A stretch of DNA of 64,000 nt from NCBI GenBank assembly GCA_020152595.1, contig JAIGNY010000903.1, positions 62,001 to 126,000 on the forward strand, written 5' to 3'. The stretch comes from Chiridota heheva. Its lineage: Eukaryota; Echinodermata; Holothuroidea; Apodida; Chiridotidae. Shown one piece after another: positions 12,846 through 24,725 of the stretch. How positions within the stretch are numbered: the first letter of the stretch is position 1; the number at the start of each line of letters is the position of its first letter. Below the pieces are notes generated by a model. It was not told the origin of the DNA. It was given only the letters and a program-made list of their open reading frames with translations, and searched no databases. Both the position numbers and the translations under genes were made by a program.

Positions 12846-13275
12846 ATATACATGTGGCATCCCACCCTATGTCCCACATGTCATCCCTCATGTCACACAT
12901 AGCGTCCCTCCCTATGTTCCAATCCCTCCCTATGTCCCAAATTTTGCTCCTTCCTATCTCTAACATGGCATCCTGTTCTCCTAGATGCTCCATATGGCAT
13001 CCATATCTATGTCTCACATGATATCCCACCCTTACACATGGCATCCCTTGCTATGTGCACATGACATCCCTCCCTATGACCCACATGGCATATCCTTATA
13101 TCCTACATGGCTTCCATCCATATGTCTCAAATGTCATCCCCACCCTATGTTCATATGTATATCCCACATGGAATCCCACCCTAATGTATGTCCCAAATGG
13201 CATCCCAACCTTGTCCCACATGGCATCCAACCCAGTTGTCCCACATGGCATCCCACACGATGTCCCTAATGGAAG
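12846..13275. repeat. 24-bp-family minisatellite, locus 2, reverse orientation
   Basis: The same satellite as 11920-12765 but inverted (CATGGCATCCCACCCTATGT-type units), separated from it by the 80-bp flank segment. The two arms could form a large imperfect hairpin. Confidence 0.88.
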
Positions 13276-14066
13276 GAACATCCATTTCGAAAGCACAAAT
13301 ACATACATGTGAGGCACTGAATCCACTCAAATATTAAACGAAAAAAATTGGGAAGTAATGGTGTTATTCAATGAGTGGCAGTTATGCTTACAGCAAGACA
13401 GTCTCAATTGACCTCTTGACCTGCATTGCGCAATACATATTATCGTTACCATGAACTGGCTTATTGGCTTGGGGAAAGAAACAAAAAAACACCGCCCACA
13501 TCTCTTTTCCAACTGGGTGATAAGGCTTATATTGTTTTTTACTGAGGCCTAATAGTGAGTCCACAATTTTTCTTCCATGGGCCTTAAGTTGAAAATAAAA
13601 TCCCAGTCTATTTTACTACCAAAATCAAGTTAAATCCTATCATTCATGATGAGTAAATCTGAAAATACCAAAGTTTGACCAAAATATAATGCATTTGATT
13701 TAATTCAGTCATTCATTACTTAGATACTGTATGTCCATTAATTTGATAGAGCTTACAACTGTCTGTAAGTATAACATGCAGTGCACGGTTTTAAAATAGT
13801 TTTTTTCATTCATAGTATAAAGAAGAAATTTGTTGAGGTTGTTTCCTCCATGGAAAGATTTGAAAGGAATTCATCTTAGAATTTTGACCTTTTTAATTTA
13901 CAGTTTGTATACCAAGTAACCATGTATTTGATCTCATGAAGTCAAATGCTACAATAATGACATCCCTGAATCAGGACAGTTTCCAAAGATACTCAATGTA
14001 TGACATCATCAAAGAAAACTTTGGAGAAGCTCTTTGCTTAGATTTAGATTTGTTAATTTTTGTAAA
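13276..14066. other. No gene seen
   Basis: AT-rich DNA without recognisable features; a run of TATAGAACATCAATT units starts at its right edge. Confidence 0.5.
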
Positions 14067-15472
14067 ATTACTATAGAACATCAATTACTATAGAACATCA
14101 ATTACTATAGAACATCAATTACTATAGAAATCAATTCAATTGTTATAGAACATATATGGAACATCAATTGCTATAGAACATCAATTGTTATAGAACATCA
14201 ATTGCTATATCAATTGCTATAGAACATCAATTGCTATAGAACATCAATTAGAACATCAATTGTTATAGAACATGCTATAGAACATCAATTGTTATAGAAC
14301 ATCAATTGTTATAGAACATCAATTGTTATAGAACATCAATTGTTATAGAACATCAATTGCTATAGAACATCAATTGCTATAGAACATCAATTGCTATAGA
14401 ATATCAATTGCTATAGAACATCAATTGCTATGAACATCAACTATCATCAATTACTATAGAACATCAATTACTATAGAACATCAATTACTATAGAACATCA
14501 ATTACTATAGAACATCAATTGCTATAGAACATCAATTGTTATAGAACATCAATTGCTATAGAACATCAATTGCTATAGAACATCAATTGCTATAGAATAT
14601 CTATGGAACATCAATTGCTATAGAACATCAATTGCTATAGAACATCAATTGCTATAGAATATCAATTGCTATAGAACATCAATTGTTATAGAATATCAAT
14701 TACTATAGAACATCAATTACTATAGAACATCATTACTATAGAACATCAATTACTATAGAACATCAATTACTATAGAACATCAATATAGAACATCAATTGT
14801 TATAGAACATCAATTGCTATGGAACATCAATTGCTATAGAACATATTGCTATAGAACATCAATTGCTATAGAACATCAATTGCTATAGAATATCAATTTA
14901 TAGAACATCAATTGCTAGAACATCAATTGTTATAGAACATCAATTGCTATAGAACATCAATTGCTATAGAACATCAATTGGAATATCAATTGCTATGGAA
15001 CATCAATTGCTATAGAACATCAATTGCTATAGAACATCAATTGTTATAGAATATCAATTGCTATAGAACATCAATTGTTATAGAACATCAATTGCTATAG
15101 AACATCAATTGCTATAGAACATCAATTGCTATAGAACATCAATTGTTATAGAACATCAATTGCTATGGAACATCAATTGCTATGGAACATCAATTGCTAT
15201 GGAACATCAATTGCTATGGAATATCAATTGCTATGGAACATCAATTGCTATGGAACATCAATTGCTATAGAACATCAATTGCTATAGAACATCAATTGTT
15301 ATAGAACATCAATTGCTATGGAACATCAATTGCTATGGAACATCAATTGCTATGGAACATCAATTGCTATGGAACATCAATTGCTATGGAACATCAATTG
15401 CTATGGAACATCAATTGCTATGGAACATCAATTGCTATGGAACATCAATTGCTATGGAACATCAATTGATGT
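14067..15472. repeat. 17-bp minisatellite, about 80 copies, upstream of Tie exon 1
   Basis: The unit is CATCAATTGCTATAGAA with ACT, GTT and GGAA variants and occasional deleted units. The right part (15150-15470) is homogenised to the CTATGGAA form. Each unit contains a CAATTG palindrome, so that hexamer is present dozens of times. The array ends 107 bases before the start codon of the Tie-like gene. Confidence 0.97.
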
Positions 15473-15549
15473 GTGATACAGGCATAATGTAGGTGGTATT
15501 CATTTCCAGTATACTTAGCAAGTGATCCTATCTATTTGATTTTCTACAG

Positions 15550-15578
15550 CATCTGAACATGACCATCTGAGAAGGGAA
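15550..15578 (+). other. Probable 5' UTR segment with a 3-codon upstream ORF
   Basis: A pyrimidine-rich tract ending TTCTACAG at 15542-15549 looks like a splice acceptor, so exon 1 may begin at 15550 and be preceded by a non-coding exon upstream of the 17-bp array. An upstream ATG at 15559 reads Met-Thr-Ile-stop (15559-15570) and ends 8 bases before the main ATG, which could dampen translation. Both points are inferences from sequence only. Confidence 0.4.
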
Positions 15579-15654
15579 ATGGCTTCCACACACTGCATAT
15601 TTCTGGGGATTTTGATGTTCTGTGTTTCATCTACAGTATTTGCTCAAGGTCTAG
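15579..15654 (+). CDS. Tie: Tie-like receptor exon 1: start codon and signal peptide
   Basis: The ATG at 15579 has a purine at -3 and G at +4. The 25 encoded residues have a hydrophobic core (IFLGILMFCVSSTVFA) ending in V-F-A before Q, a typical signal peptidase site, so the protein enters the secretory pathway. The exon ends with one base of a split codon before the donor GTGAGT (phase 1) and joins 20282 in frame. It lies between two unrelated 17-bp tandem arrays, which end 109 bases upstream and start 223 bases downstream. Additional small exons before 20282 cannot be excluded but are not needed. Confidence 0.85.
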
Positions 15655-15877
15655 GTGAGTATATAGTAGATTATATGCCATGTACATCTAAAATGGGTAT
15701 TTGATGTTTATCAAGCATAGAATTTTGGAAGTAATGGATTGTTGTGTGAAGCCAAAGAGTCCGTCTTATGTACTGTACCTGCTACTATAGGAGAGCTGTT
15801 ATTTATGAATTTATCCTTCCAAGAAAACCCTTGTAGAAGCAGTGAGTCCACTTAAGGCTTGCACATGAGCTTGCGGG

Positions 15878-16399
15878 CAGCCCATAAATGGTAGCAGCCC
15901 ATAAATGGTAGCAGCCCATAAATGGTAGCAGCCCATAAATGGTAGAAGCCCATAAATGGTAGCAGCCCATAAATGGTAGCAGCCCATAAATGGTAGCAGC
16001 CCATAAATGGTAGCAGCCCATAAATGGTAGCAGCCCATAAATGGTAGCAGCCCATAAATGGTAGCAGCCCATAAATGGTAGCAGCCCATAAATGGTAGCA
16101 GCCCATAAATGGTAGCAGCCCATAAATGGTAGCAGCCCATAAATGGTAGCAGCCCATAAATGGTAGCAGCCCATAAATGGTAGCAGCCCATAAATGGTAG
16201 CAGCCCATAAATGGTAGCAGCCCATAAATGGTAGCAGCCCATAAATGGTAGCAGCCCATAAATGGTAGCAGCCCATAAATGGTAGCAGCCCATAAATGGT
16301 AGCAGCCCATAAATGGTAGCAGCCCATAAATGGTAGCAGCCCATAAATGGTAGCAGCCCATAAATGGTAGCAGCCCATAAATGGTAGCAGCCCATAAAT
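15878..16399. repeat. 17-bp minisatellite, about 31 copies, downstream of Tie exon 1
   Basis: The unit is CAGCCCATAAATGGTAG, nearly perfect throughout (one GAAG variant near 15949). It is unrelated in sequence to the 17-bp array upstream of the exon. All three minus-strand frames are open (51 nt = 17 codons per three units), giving MGCYHLWAATIYGLLPF-type proteins of up to 249 residues that I regard as artefacts. Confidence 0.97.
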
Positions 16400-16619
16400 A
16401 CTACTGTACCTTTCCAATTTTGAGACAAGCTTGCAAGTAGAACCATTACTTGCTGATGGAGCATAAATATGCTGCTTTGAGGCATAGTGACCTTCCTCCT
16501 GGTAGATATGGCTCACTGCAAGCTTGAATGAGCAAAAGTTAAGCTCGAACAAACTTGAAGGAACTGAGCAAATTTATGTAACACAAAATACGGAAGTGTT
16601 CTTTTAAGAAATTAGATAA

Positions 16620-16631
16620 GGATTGTTTTTA

Positions 16632-16663
<32 letters not shown>

Positions 16664-16746
16664 GTTATTGTTATTGTTATTATTATTATTATTATTTTAA
16701 ATTATTTTATTATTATTTTATTATTTATTATTTATTATTATTATTA

Positions 16747-16823
<77 letters not shown>

Positions 16824-16855
16824 TTTGTTGTTGTTGTTGTTGTTATTATTAGTAG
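16620..16855. repeat. Trinucleotide microsatellite
   Basis: Runs of (TTA)n with TTG interruptions, then (CAT)n at about 16778-16823, then (TTG)n. Confidence 0.95.
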
Positions 16856-18830
16856 GGGGACATATTGCCAGGTAAATTTTCTTGCAAAAATTACAGCAAG
16901 TTGTATAATTGCAATCAAATCCTGTAGAAATGAAACCAGATTGTGCTTTTTGAATTATTTTCTGTGATGTACCAATCTAGTTTTATTCCTCCTACTAAAA
17001 CCCCTTACATCTGCCTATGGATATCACAGTACTTTCTTTACATCCAGTTAAATTTTCACGGTTTAGACTTTTCTCAAAACGGATGGTTTCTATAACAATG
17101 CCCGGTTTAATCCGACAAACCGAGTATTTTCAAACTTTTTGTAAACAAAACTCGGAACACAGCTAAAGTGTATTAACCCTACTCGTACTGTTACTTTTCT
17201 GTCACTGTATCATTGTATTGCAAGTATGTTCTGTAAATAATGCTGAAAATGAGAATGGAGGCATTGGTGAATAAAATACATTGATAAACTTGTATGTTGT
17301 TAGCGTGTAGTGTGATTTACATTTTGCCCCCTTATGATGCGATTTTAACTCATACCTCAGTCTATGTCCGAATGCAAAACCAACTCCCACTGTATCAGGT
17401 CAGTTACCGTAGAAAAATGCGGGCATGCAGTACAATGGGTCCTTCATTTACATATGCAGCGGGAAAAATCCCCTTGCTATTTGCAACACAACAATAATTT
17501 GATTTCGTAATTCAGTAACATTTAGGCCCTATTTAGAACTATACTTATAATTGAAGCAAAGAAAGAAGGAAATCTTCCGAATGTCCCAGGCTGTTTTGCA
17601 AGTAGGCCTACATTCGTCTTTATTGCTGTACTTTTAATCTTAATTGGCCCATATGTGCATTTGTCATTACACAATAGCTACTCCGAGGTCCCACCCTATA
17701 TCCTTATAATATGGTATTCGTCTCTTATGTTGAACTGCTTGAATGTAACTGTTGAGCTTACTCATATACAGAAAAGAAAACGCCCGCTAATGAGCATGAA
17801 CAGTATTTCCCCAATCCGCACCAAATCCATATTTCTTTCATCAATATTAAAAGCTGTACTTCCAACAATATTAATACAACTCATGATTTGATATCAAACC
17901 GAATTACTTTGTATTCCGTAAATCCACTTTTTAGTCTTTGTTTGGAAGGTTTTTGATCATGGCAGAATTCAGTTGTGCAATACTTTAAGCTATCAACTTC
18001 GAAAATCAAAGAATAAAATTTGGTTCAACATTGTGTTTCAAACATTTAGCAGTGATAAACAATATCTTTAGTCATTCAGTAATTGTGTTTAAAGAAAAAT
18101 AACAAGTGTATCTAAACATTCTTTTTCTACATGCATTTGTCGAACTACTGTATGTATAGAAATAATATTATTCATATATGTATGTTAATAAGCTATTACC
18201 TAGAGCGTCTGCAAAGAATGTATATAAACCAGCTACAGTTCGAACCAATGAAATCATTTTTAAACACAAACGTCCAACACATGTGACAGCGATGGAAGTT
18301 TCCATCGCTAGCACTTACAGTAATAGGCAATGAATGGCAGAGCTTTTCAAAAGCTAATGGTTTAACATTGTAAATAGGGTCAAAATGTGTATTTCTTTTC
18401 ATATTTGAACAGTTTTGACTGGGTTCAGTGTTTAGAAATACAGTATATTATACCCATGTAAATGTCACCAGGGGATGGAATTCAAATTTTTGAGAGAATT
18501 AACAACCATTTTTTCTTGATGATCATATTGTGAATGGTTATCATACATTAAAACAAGTGGATATTTCATTCCCGTTGTACATTAATTATTTCGCAACGAT
18601 TTTTCCCTTCCTCAATGATCATTATTATCATACTATTTTTAGCGACGTTTTTTTTTTGGCAGAAAGTTGCAATTCTCCCACTCCAACAACCTCAAAAATA
18701 TAAACGAAAATGTTAAAAACAAGGTTGATCTTTAACCTAGTTACCCTGGCAGCACTTGATTTAAGGAGCTGTTGACAGGTCCCTACTTGAATCTAGGGCC
18801 TTACCGAGTTGTTTGTGAACAGAACTAACA
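16856..18830. other. Intron 1 sequence, no exon seen
   Basis: AT-rich. Short open frames lack splice context and recognisable domains. I found no further Ig- or EGF-type exon here. Confidence 0.5.
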
Positions 18831-18833
18831 CAT

Positions 18834-19320
18834 ATTGTAGGTAGCATGGAACTAATTAATAAGGTATCACTCCGCCATCCAAAATGAGAAACCTCAGAGA
18901 AAAGGCTAATAAAAATATTTTCAAGAGGGGTTGAAGAGGTCCCATTTCATGGGACAGGAAGATGAGAAGTTGAAAATTTCAGGAATGATAGAGAAAGGAT
19001 AGGACTTAACTATGCATATCCAAACTTGACGAGATTTGTTTCAGTAAAAGTTTCATGGGGAACTATTTTACCATTGACCCACACCAAAATTTGAGTGATT
19101 TGGTGAGGGTGTATAACATCTCTTCACTTCAGCCTAAAAAAAAAAGGGTCAAAACCTCTGGTGACCCCCTATTGAAAGTACCCTTATCCGAGAGATATTA
19201 GATGGTACTTTTTGGAAATATCCCAAATCAATAACATTCTGGTACAAAATGGACCCCGAACATGACCCTTGCATCGTAGGCTTCAATGGGGCAAATAATT
19301 AGTTCCGTGCTACCTGTAGG
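18834..19320. mobile_element. Probable MITE, about 485 bp, in intron 1
   Basis: The left end AGGTAGCATGGAACTAATTA (18839-18858) is mirrored by the right end TAATTAGTTCCGTGCTACCT, an inverted repeat with one mismatch over 20 bases. The interior has no open frame of note. I could not define the target duplication. Confidence 0.6.
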
Positions 19321-20281
19321 GGTTTACTATAGTCATGGAGGTACAGTTGGTTTCGTAAGTGCATAAATTTCAATCATTTTTGCATTTCTGTTTTTTTTTC
19401 TTTCTGTAATTTTTATTTGTGACATTGTAAACCTTAACCAAAAAGTATTTTGTTCAGAGAAGCGGTGAAATGATGTTTTTATATTGCCAATGCTCCCATG
19501 TACTAAATGTTTCAGTCTTTGTGTGTACAGTAGGCCTATATGGTATTTTAATACTCATTTATAAAATTTGAAGAACAGTTCTCATTGGATAAATATGATG
19601 TGTGTGTTTTAGACCTCGTGACTTGTCCCAGGGTTGCATTTTCTTGGAAGTTGAATCCAACCAGGAATACTGTTATAGACAAACTATCTGCGTTATCGCA
19701 TTGATGTTTGGATAAAAACTTGCGTAGTGGGTTATGTTTCTAAACAATATACACTAGATCTTTGCTTTCCTTTTTTTTTATTTCTTTCGCATTCAACAAA
19801 CATTAATACAATCATACATCAGTTTAATAAATAGAACACGTTTTCAATAACAAAAAACGTACATTTTAGGGAAGAAAAATATCAACTTCTTGGATTTTCA
19901 CGGTTTTTCGGTTTTTGAAAAAATGTAAAACCAAGTATATTTCTAAACATTAGTAGCCGGTTAAAACCGGTCTACCGTGAAACTTTACATCCAGTTCTGT
20001 TTTTCTGTTCGTCGACTATCATACAAGGTAGTCAAATTTGACCACTGACCTAATCTTAATCTCTTGGTCTGGATTATTACTGTATGTCAGCATTGCCAAT
20101 GTTGGGAATTAATACTACTGTAGTTGTGGCATGAAGGGGTGATTGATGTGCAGTGCATTTTTGTTCTAATTTGTTGCATTGATATACTGTAAGATGCAGT
20201 TCATCAAGGGGTTTGGTATGTATTAAATTGATAGCAGAAGAACTAGTAATATACTGTAACATTTATCCTTTTTCTTTGTAG
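19321..20281. other. Intron 1 remainder
   Basis: No gene-like signal until the acceptor of exon 2. Around 19895-19990 there are TCACGGTTT and CCGGTTAAAACCGG words, also seen in part near 17050-17120, probably a relic repeat. Confidence 0.4.
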
Positions 20282-20614
20282 AACCTGTAAAGCTTACAAT
20301 CCGCACTTTGTTGCCTTTTGGAGGAGCTGATGCTGGTCCTCATTATGAATGTTACATCAGTGAACCAGATCTGAGCAGTGATTCACTTGAGTTTAAGCGT
20401 CTAGTTGATACACGACCACTTGCTGCAGACAATCCTCAACCCCGAGCTGATGGAATAAGAGATCATCCAACTATAGACAATGTGAAACAGATTTTCCTCT
20501 ATGGGACTAGAAGTAATCGGAATGCTTTTGGAGTTTTTACCTGTAAGGCCAGCAAAAGTGGTCGAAGGGATACAACGCTTGTCACAATTATTCTCAGAGA
20601 AGTAGATGATAATG
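20282..20614 (+). CDS. Tie: Tie-like receptor exon 2: first Ig-like domain
   Basis: This exon encodes residues 26-136. The acceptor is TTTCTTTGTAG and the donor is GTAAGT; phase is 1 at both ends, so the exon is symmetric. Two cysteines sit in Ig-like contexts, YEC at about residue 49 and FTC at about residue 113, followed by an alternating hydrophobic strand (TTLVTIIL). That spacing and the position directly after the signal peptide fit the Tie2-type N-terminal Ig domain, the ligand-contacting end of the ectodomain in vertebrates. Homology here is weaker than in the EGF exons, so Ig assignment rests on cysteines, strand pattern and position. An old LINE begins about 100 bases downstream in the intron. 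Confidence 0.85.
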
Positions 20615-21175
20615 GTAAGTTGCACCAATCACAGGTGTATGTGTTGAAGATAATCTTGTCTCACAAAATCACAGCCAATATTATGACTATGACATAACCT
20701 GCATGGCATTTGAGAATAACCTTTTTGTAAATGACACTTTCTTAGATTTGTCAATGGCATTCGACACCCTGGATATCAAAATTCTTTTAACTAAACTAGA
20801 TAATTATGGTATCAGAGGTACCTTGTATAATTGGTTTAAGAACTATTTAAAATATGAGAGTACAGTTTGTAACTGTTAACAATCACAATTCTGATAGAAA
20901 GAAAGTAAATTGTGGAGTGCCCCAGGGTTCAATCCTCGGACCGCTCCTTTTTGTAATATATATCAATAACGTTAACAGATCCTTTGATATAGTATCAATG
21001 ATTTTATGTACATGTATGTACTGATGACACAAACCTTTGTTATTCTGATAAGGACCCCTATGATGTGTGCTCAGTTGTTCAGGTTGAATTTAGAAAAAAA
21101 AATTGTTGGTTTCAAGTCAACAATTGTCTTGAAATGTTAGGAAAACATGTTATTATGTTTACGTCTAATGAATAT

Positions 21176-21384
21176 CTTTTTTTAAATTGCAATTTTCTTC
21201 TTCTTTTTTACCTTCCTTTTCTTACCTTAAAATCTTTCCCTTATTCACCTTTTCTCCCTCCTTTCATCTATCCCACCTCTCTTTCCTCTCTGTTCTTACT
21301 CAAACACCTTAATTTTTAACACCCTCTTGGCACCTTTGACTGACTGTCACGGTGACGTTAAACATCAACAAACCAAAACCAAAC
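21176..21384 (+). mobile_element. LINE 3' tail inserted into the preceding LINE
   Basis: A pyrimidine-rich block ends in CACGGTGACGTTAAACATCA and (ACAAACCAAAACC). It resembles the 3' end at 36800-36872 (GGTGCCGTTAAGCCCTCACC, CAAAC tail) and the unit of the 58337-58750 array. It splits the host LINE coding sequence between TTTACGTCTAATGAA and ATTCTTCTTGGC, a severely 5'-truncated insertion. Confidence 0.75.
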
Positions 21385-21440
21385 ATTCTTCTTGGCAATG
21401 AAGAAATAAGATTTTCCACACCAGCAAAATTCCTAGGTGC

Positions 21441-24400
21441 CTATGTTGAAAGGATTTATCCTGGGAAACCCATATTGACTCTATGTTGAAAGGATTTATC
21501 CTGGGAAACCCATATTGACTCTATGTTGAAAGGATTTATCCTGGGAAACCCATATTGACTCTATGTTGAAAGGATTTATCCTGGGAAACCCATATTGACT
21601 CTATGTTGAAAGGATTTATCCTGGGAAACCCATATTGACTCTATGTTGAAAGGATTTATCCTGGGAAACCCATATTGACTCTATGTTGAAAGGATTTATC
21701 CTGGGAAACCCATATTGACTCTATGTTGAAAGGATTTATCCTGGGAAACCCATATTGACTCTATGTTGAAAGGATTTATCCTGGGAAACCCATATTGACT
21801 CTATGTTGAAAGGATTTATCCTGGGAAACCCATATTGACTCTATGTTGAAAGGATTTATCCTGGGAAACCCATATTGACTCTATGTTGAAAGGATTTATC
21901 CTGGGAAACCCATATTGACTCTATGTTGAAAGGATTTATCCTGGGAAACCCATATTGACTCTATGTTGAAAGGATTTATCCTGGGAAACCCATATTGACT
22001 CTATGTTGAAAGGATTTATCCTGGGAAACCCATATTGACTCTATGTTGAAAGGATTTATCCTGGGAAACCCATATTGACTCTATGTTGAAAGGATTTATC
22101 CTGGGAAACCCATATTGACTCTATGTTGAAAGGATTTATCCTGGGAAACCCATATTGACTCTATGTTGAAAGGATTTATCCTGGGAAACCCATATTGACT
22201 CTATGTTGAAAAGATTTATCCTGGGAAACCCATATTGACTCTATGTTGAAAGGATTTATCCTGGGAAACCCATATTGACTCTATGTTGAAAGGATTTATC
22301 CTGGGAAACCCATATTGACTCTATGTTGAAAGGATTTATCCTGGGAAACCCATATTGACTCTATGTTGAAAGGATTTATCCTGGGAAACCCATATTGACT
22401 CTATGTTGAAAGGATTTATCCTGGGAAACCCATATTGACTCTATGTTGAAAGGATTTATCCTGGGAAACCCATATTGACTCTATGTTGAAAGGATTTATC
22501 CTGGGAAACCCATATTGACTCTATGTTGAAAGGATTTATCCTGGGAAACCCATATTGACTCTATGTTGAAAGGATTTATCCTGGGAAACCCATATTGACT
22601 CTATGTTGAAAGGATTTATCCTGGGAAACCCATATTGACTCTATGTTGAAAGGATTTATCCTGGGAAACCCATATTGACTCTATGTTGAAAGGATTTATC
22701 CTGGGAAACCCATATTGACTCTATGTTGAAAGGATTTATCCTGGCAAACCTGTATTGACTCTATGTTGAAAGGATTTATCCTGGCAAACCTGTATTGACT
22801 CTATGTTGAAAGGATTTATCCTGGGAAACCCATATTGACTCTATGTTGAAAGGATTTATCCTGGGAAACCCATATTGACTCTATGTTGAAAGGATTTATC
22901 CTGGGAAACCCATATTGACTCTATGTTGAAAGGATTTATCCTGGGAAACCCATATTGACTCTATGTTGAAAGGATTTATCCTGGGAAACCCATATTGACT
23001 CTATGTTGAAAGGATTTATCCTGGGAAACCCATATTGACTCTATGTTGAAAGGATTTATCCTGGGAAACCCATATTGACTCTATGTTGAAAGGATTTATC
23101 CTGGGAAACCCATATTGACTCTATGTTGAAAGGATTTATCCTGGGAAACCCATATTGACTCTATGTTGAAAGGATTTATCCTGGGAAACCCATATTGACT
23201 CTATGTTGAAAGGATTTATCCTGGGAAACCCATATTGACTCTATGTTGAAAGGATTTATCCTGGGAAACCCATATTGACTCTATGTTGAAAGGATTTATC
23301 CTGGGAAACCCATATTGACTCTATGTTGAAAAGATTTATCCTGGGAAACCCATATTGACTCTATGTTGAAAGGATTTATCCTGGGAAACCCATATTGACT
23401 CTATGTTGAAAGGATTTATCCTGGGAAACCCATATTGACTCTATGTTGAAAGGATTTATCCTGGGAAACCCATATTGACTCTATGTTGAAAGGATTTATC
23501 CTGGGAAACCCATATTGACTCTATGTTGAAAGGATTTATCCTGGGAAACCCATATTGACTCTATGTTGAAAGGATTTATCCTGGGAAACCCATATTGACT
23601 CTATGTTGAAAGGATTTATCCTGGGAAACCCATATTGACTCTATGTTGAAAGGATTTATCCTGGGAAACCCATATTGACTCTATGTTGAAAGGATTTATC
23701 CTGGGAAACCCATATTGACTCTATGTTGAAAGGATTTATCCTGGGAAACCCATATTGACTCTATGTTGAAAGGATTTATCCTGGGAAACCCATATTGACT
23801 CTATGTTGAAAGGATTTATCCTGGCAAACCTGTATTGACTCTATGTTGAAAGGATTTATCCTGGCAAACCTGTATTGACTCTATGTTGAAAGGATTTATC
23901 CTGGGAAACCCATATTGACTCTATGTTGAAAGGATTTATCCTGGGAAACCCATATTGACTCTATGTTGAAAGGATTTATCCTGGCAAACCCATATTGACT
24001 CTATGTTGAAAGGATTTATCCTGGCAAACCCATATTGACTCTATGTTGAAAGGATTTATCCTGGGAAACCCATATTGACTCTATGTTGAAAGGATTTATC
24101 CTGGCAAACCTTTATTGACTCTATGTTGAAAGGATTTATCCTGGAAAACCCATATTGACTCTATGTTGAAAGGATTTATCCTGGCAAACCTGTATTGACT
24201 CTATGTTGAAAGGATTTATCCTGGGAAACCCATATTGACTCTATGTTGAAAGGATTTATCCTGGCACACCTGTATTGACTCTATGTTGAAAGGATTTATC
24301 CTGGGAAACCCATATTGACTCTATGTTGAAAGGATTTATCCTGGCAAACCTGCATTGACTCTATGTTGAAAGGATTTATCCTGGCAAACCCGTATTGACT

Positions 24401-24640
24401 CTATGTTGAAAGGATTTATCCTGGTACACCTGTATTGACTCTATGTTGAAAGGATTTATCCTGGCAAACTCGTATTGACTCTATGTTGAAAGGATTTATC
24501 CTGGCAAACCCGTATTAACTCTATGTTGAAAGGATTTATCCTGGCACACTCATATTGACTCTATGTTGAAAGGATTTATCCTGGCAAACCCGTATTAACT
24601 CTATGTTGAAAGGATTTATCCTGGCACACTCGTATTGACT
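21441..24640. repeat. 40-bp x80 array inside a LINE reverse transcriptase
   Basis: Exactly 80 head-to-tail units fill 3200 bases. Most are identical; the last 15 or so carry substitutions (GGCAAACC, TGTATT, CGTATT). The unit codes in one frame for DLSWETHID, the LINE thumb motif, and the LINE protein continues on both sides. The marker variant AAGATTTATC occurs at 22211 and 23331, and a doublet of GGCAAACCTG units at 22721/22761 and again at 23801/23841, showing that a block of about 27-28 units was duplicated. Confidence 0.97.
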
Positions 24641-24725
24641 TCTTATTTTAACAAAATCTATTCAGGAATCAGTACACTGTGTCATCTAAAATTCTATTTT
24701 CCCACCAGAGCACTTCGCATTATTG

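Larger units (their letters stand above)
20715..24725 (+). mobile_element. CR1/Daphne-like LINE fragment carrying a nested insert and a 40-bp array
   Basis: Reading on the plus strand: [16 protein letters not shown] near 20750, [17 protein letters not shown], then [13 protein letters not shown] near 20920-20950, TDDTN near 21020, a LN-WFQVN segment near 21100, then after the insert LLGNEEIRFSTPAKFLGAYV (about 21390-21450), and after the array NKIYSGISTLCHLKFYFPTR (about 24650-24710). These are the palm, thumb and connection of one reverse transcriptase in order. Stops and frameshifts are present. Confidence 0.88.

Noticed and set aside
20308-20697. Reading exon 2 through its donor to a stop at 20697
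   Set aside because: The sequence after GTAAGT loses Ig character, and splicing to exon 3 restores a continuous receptor frame.
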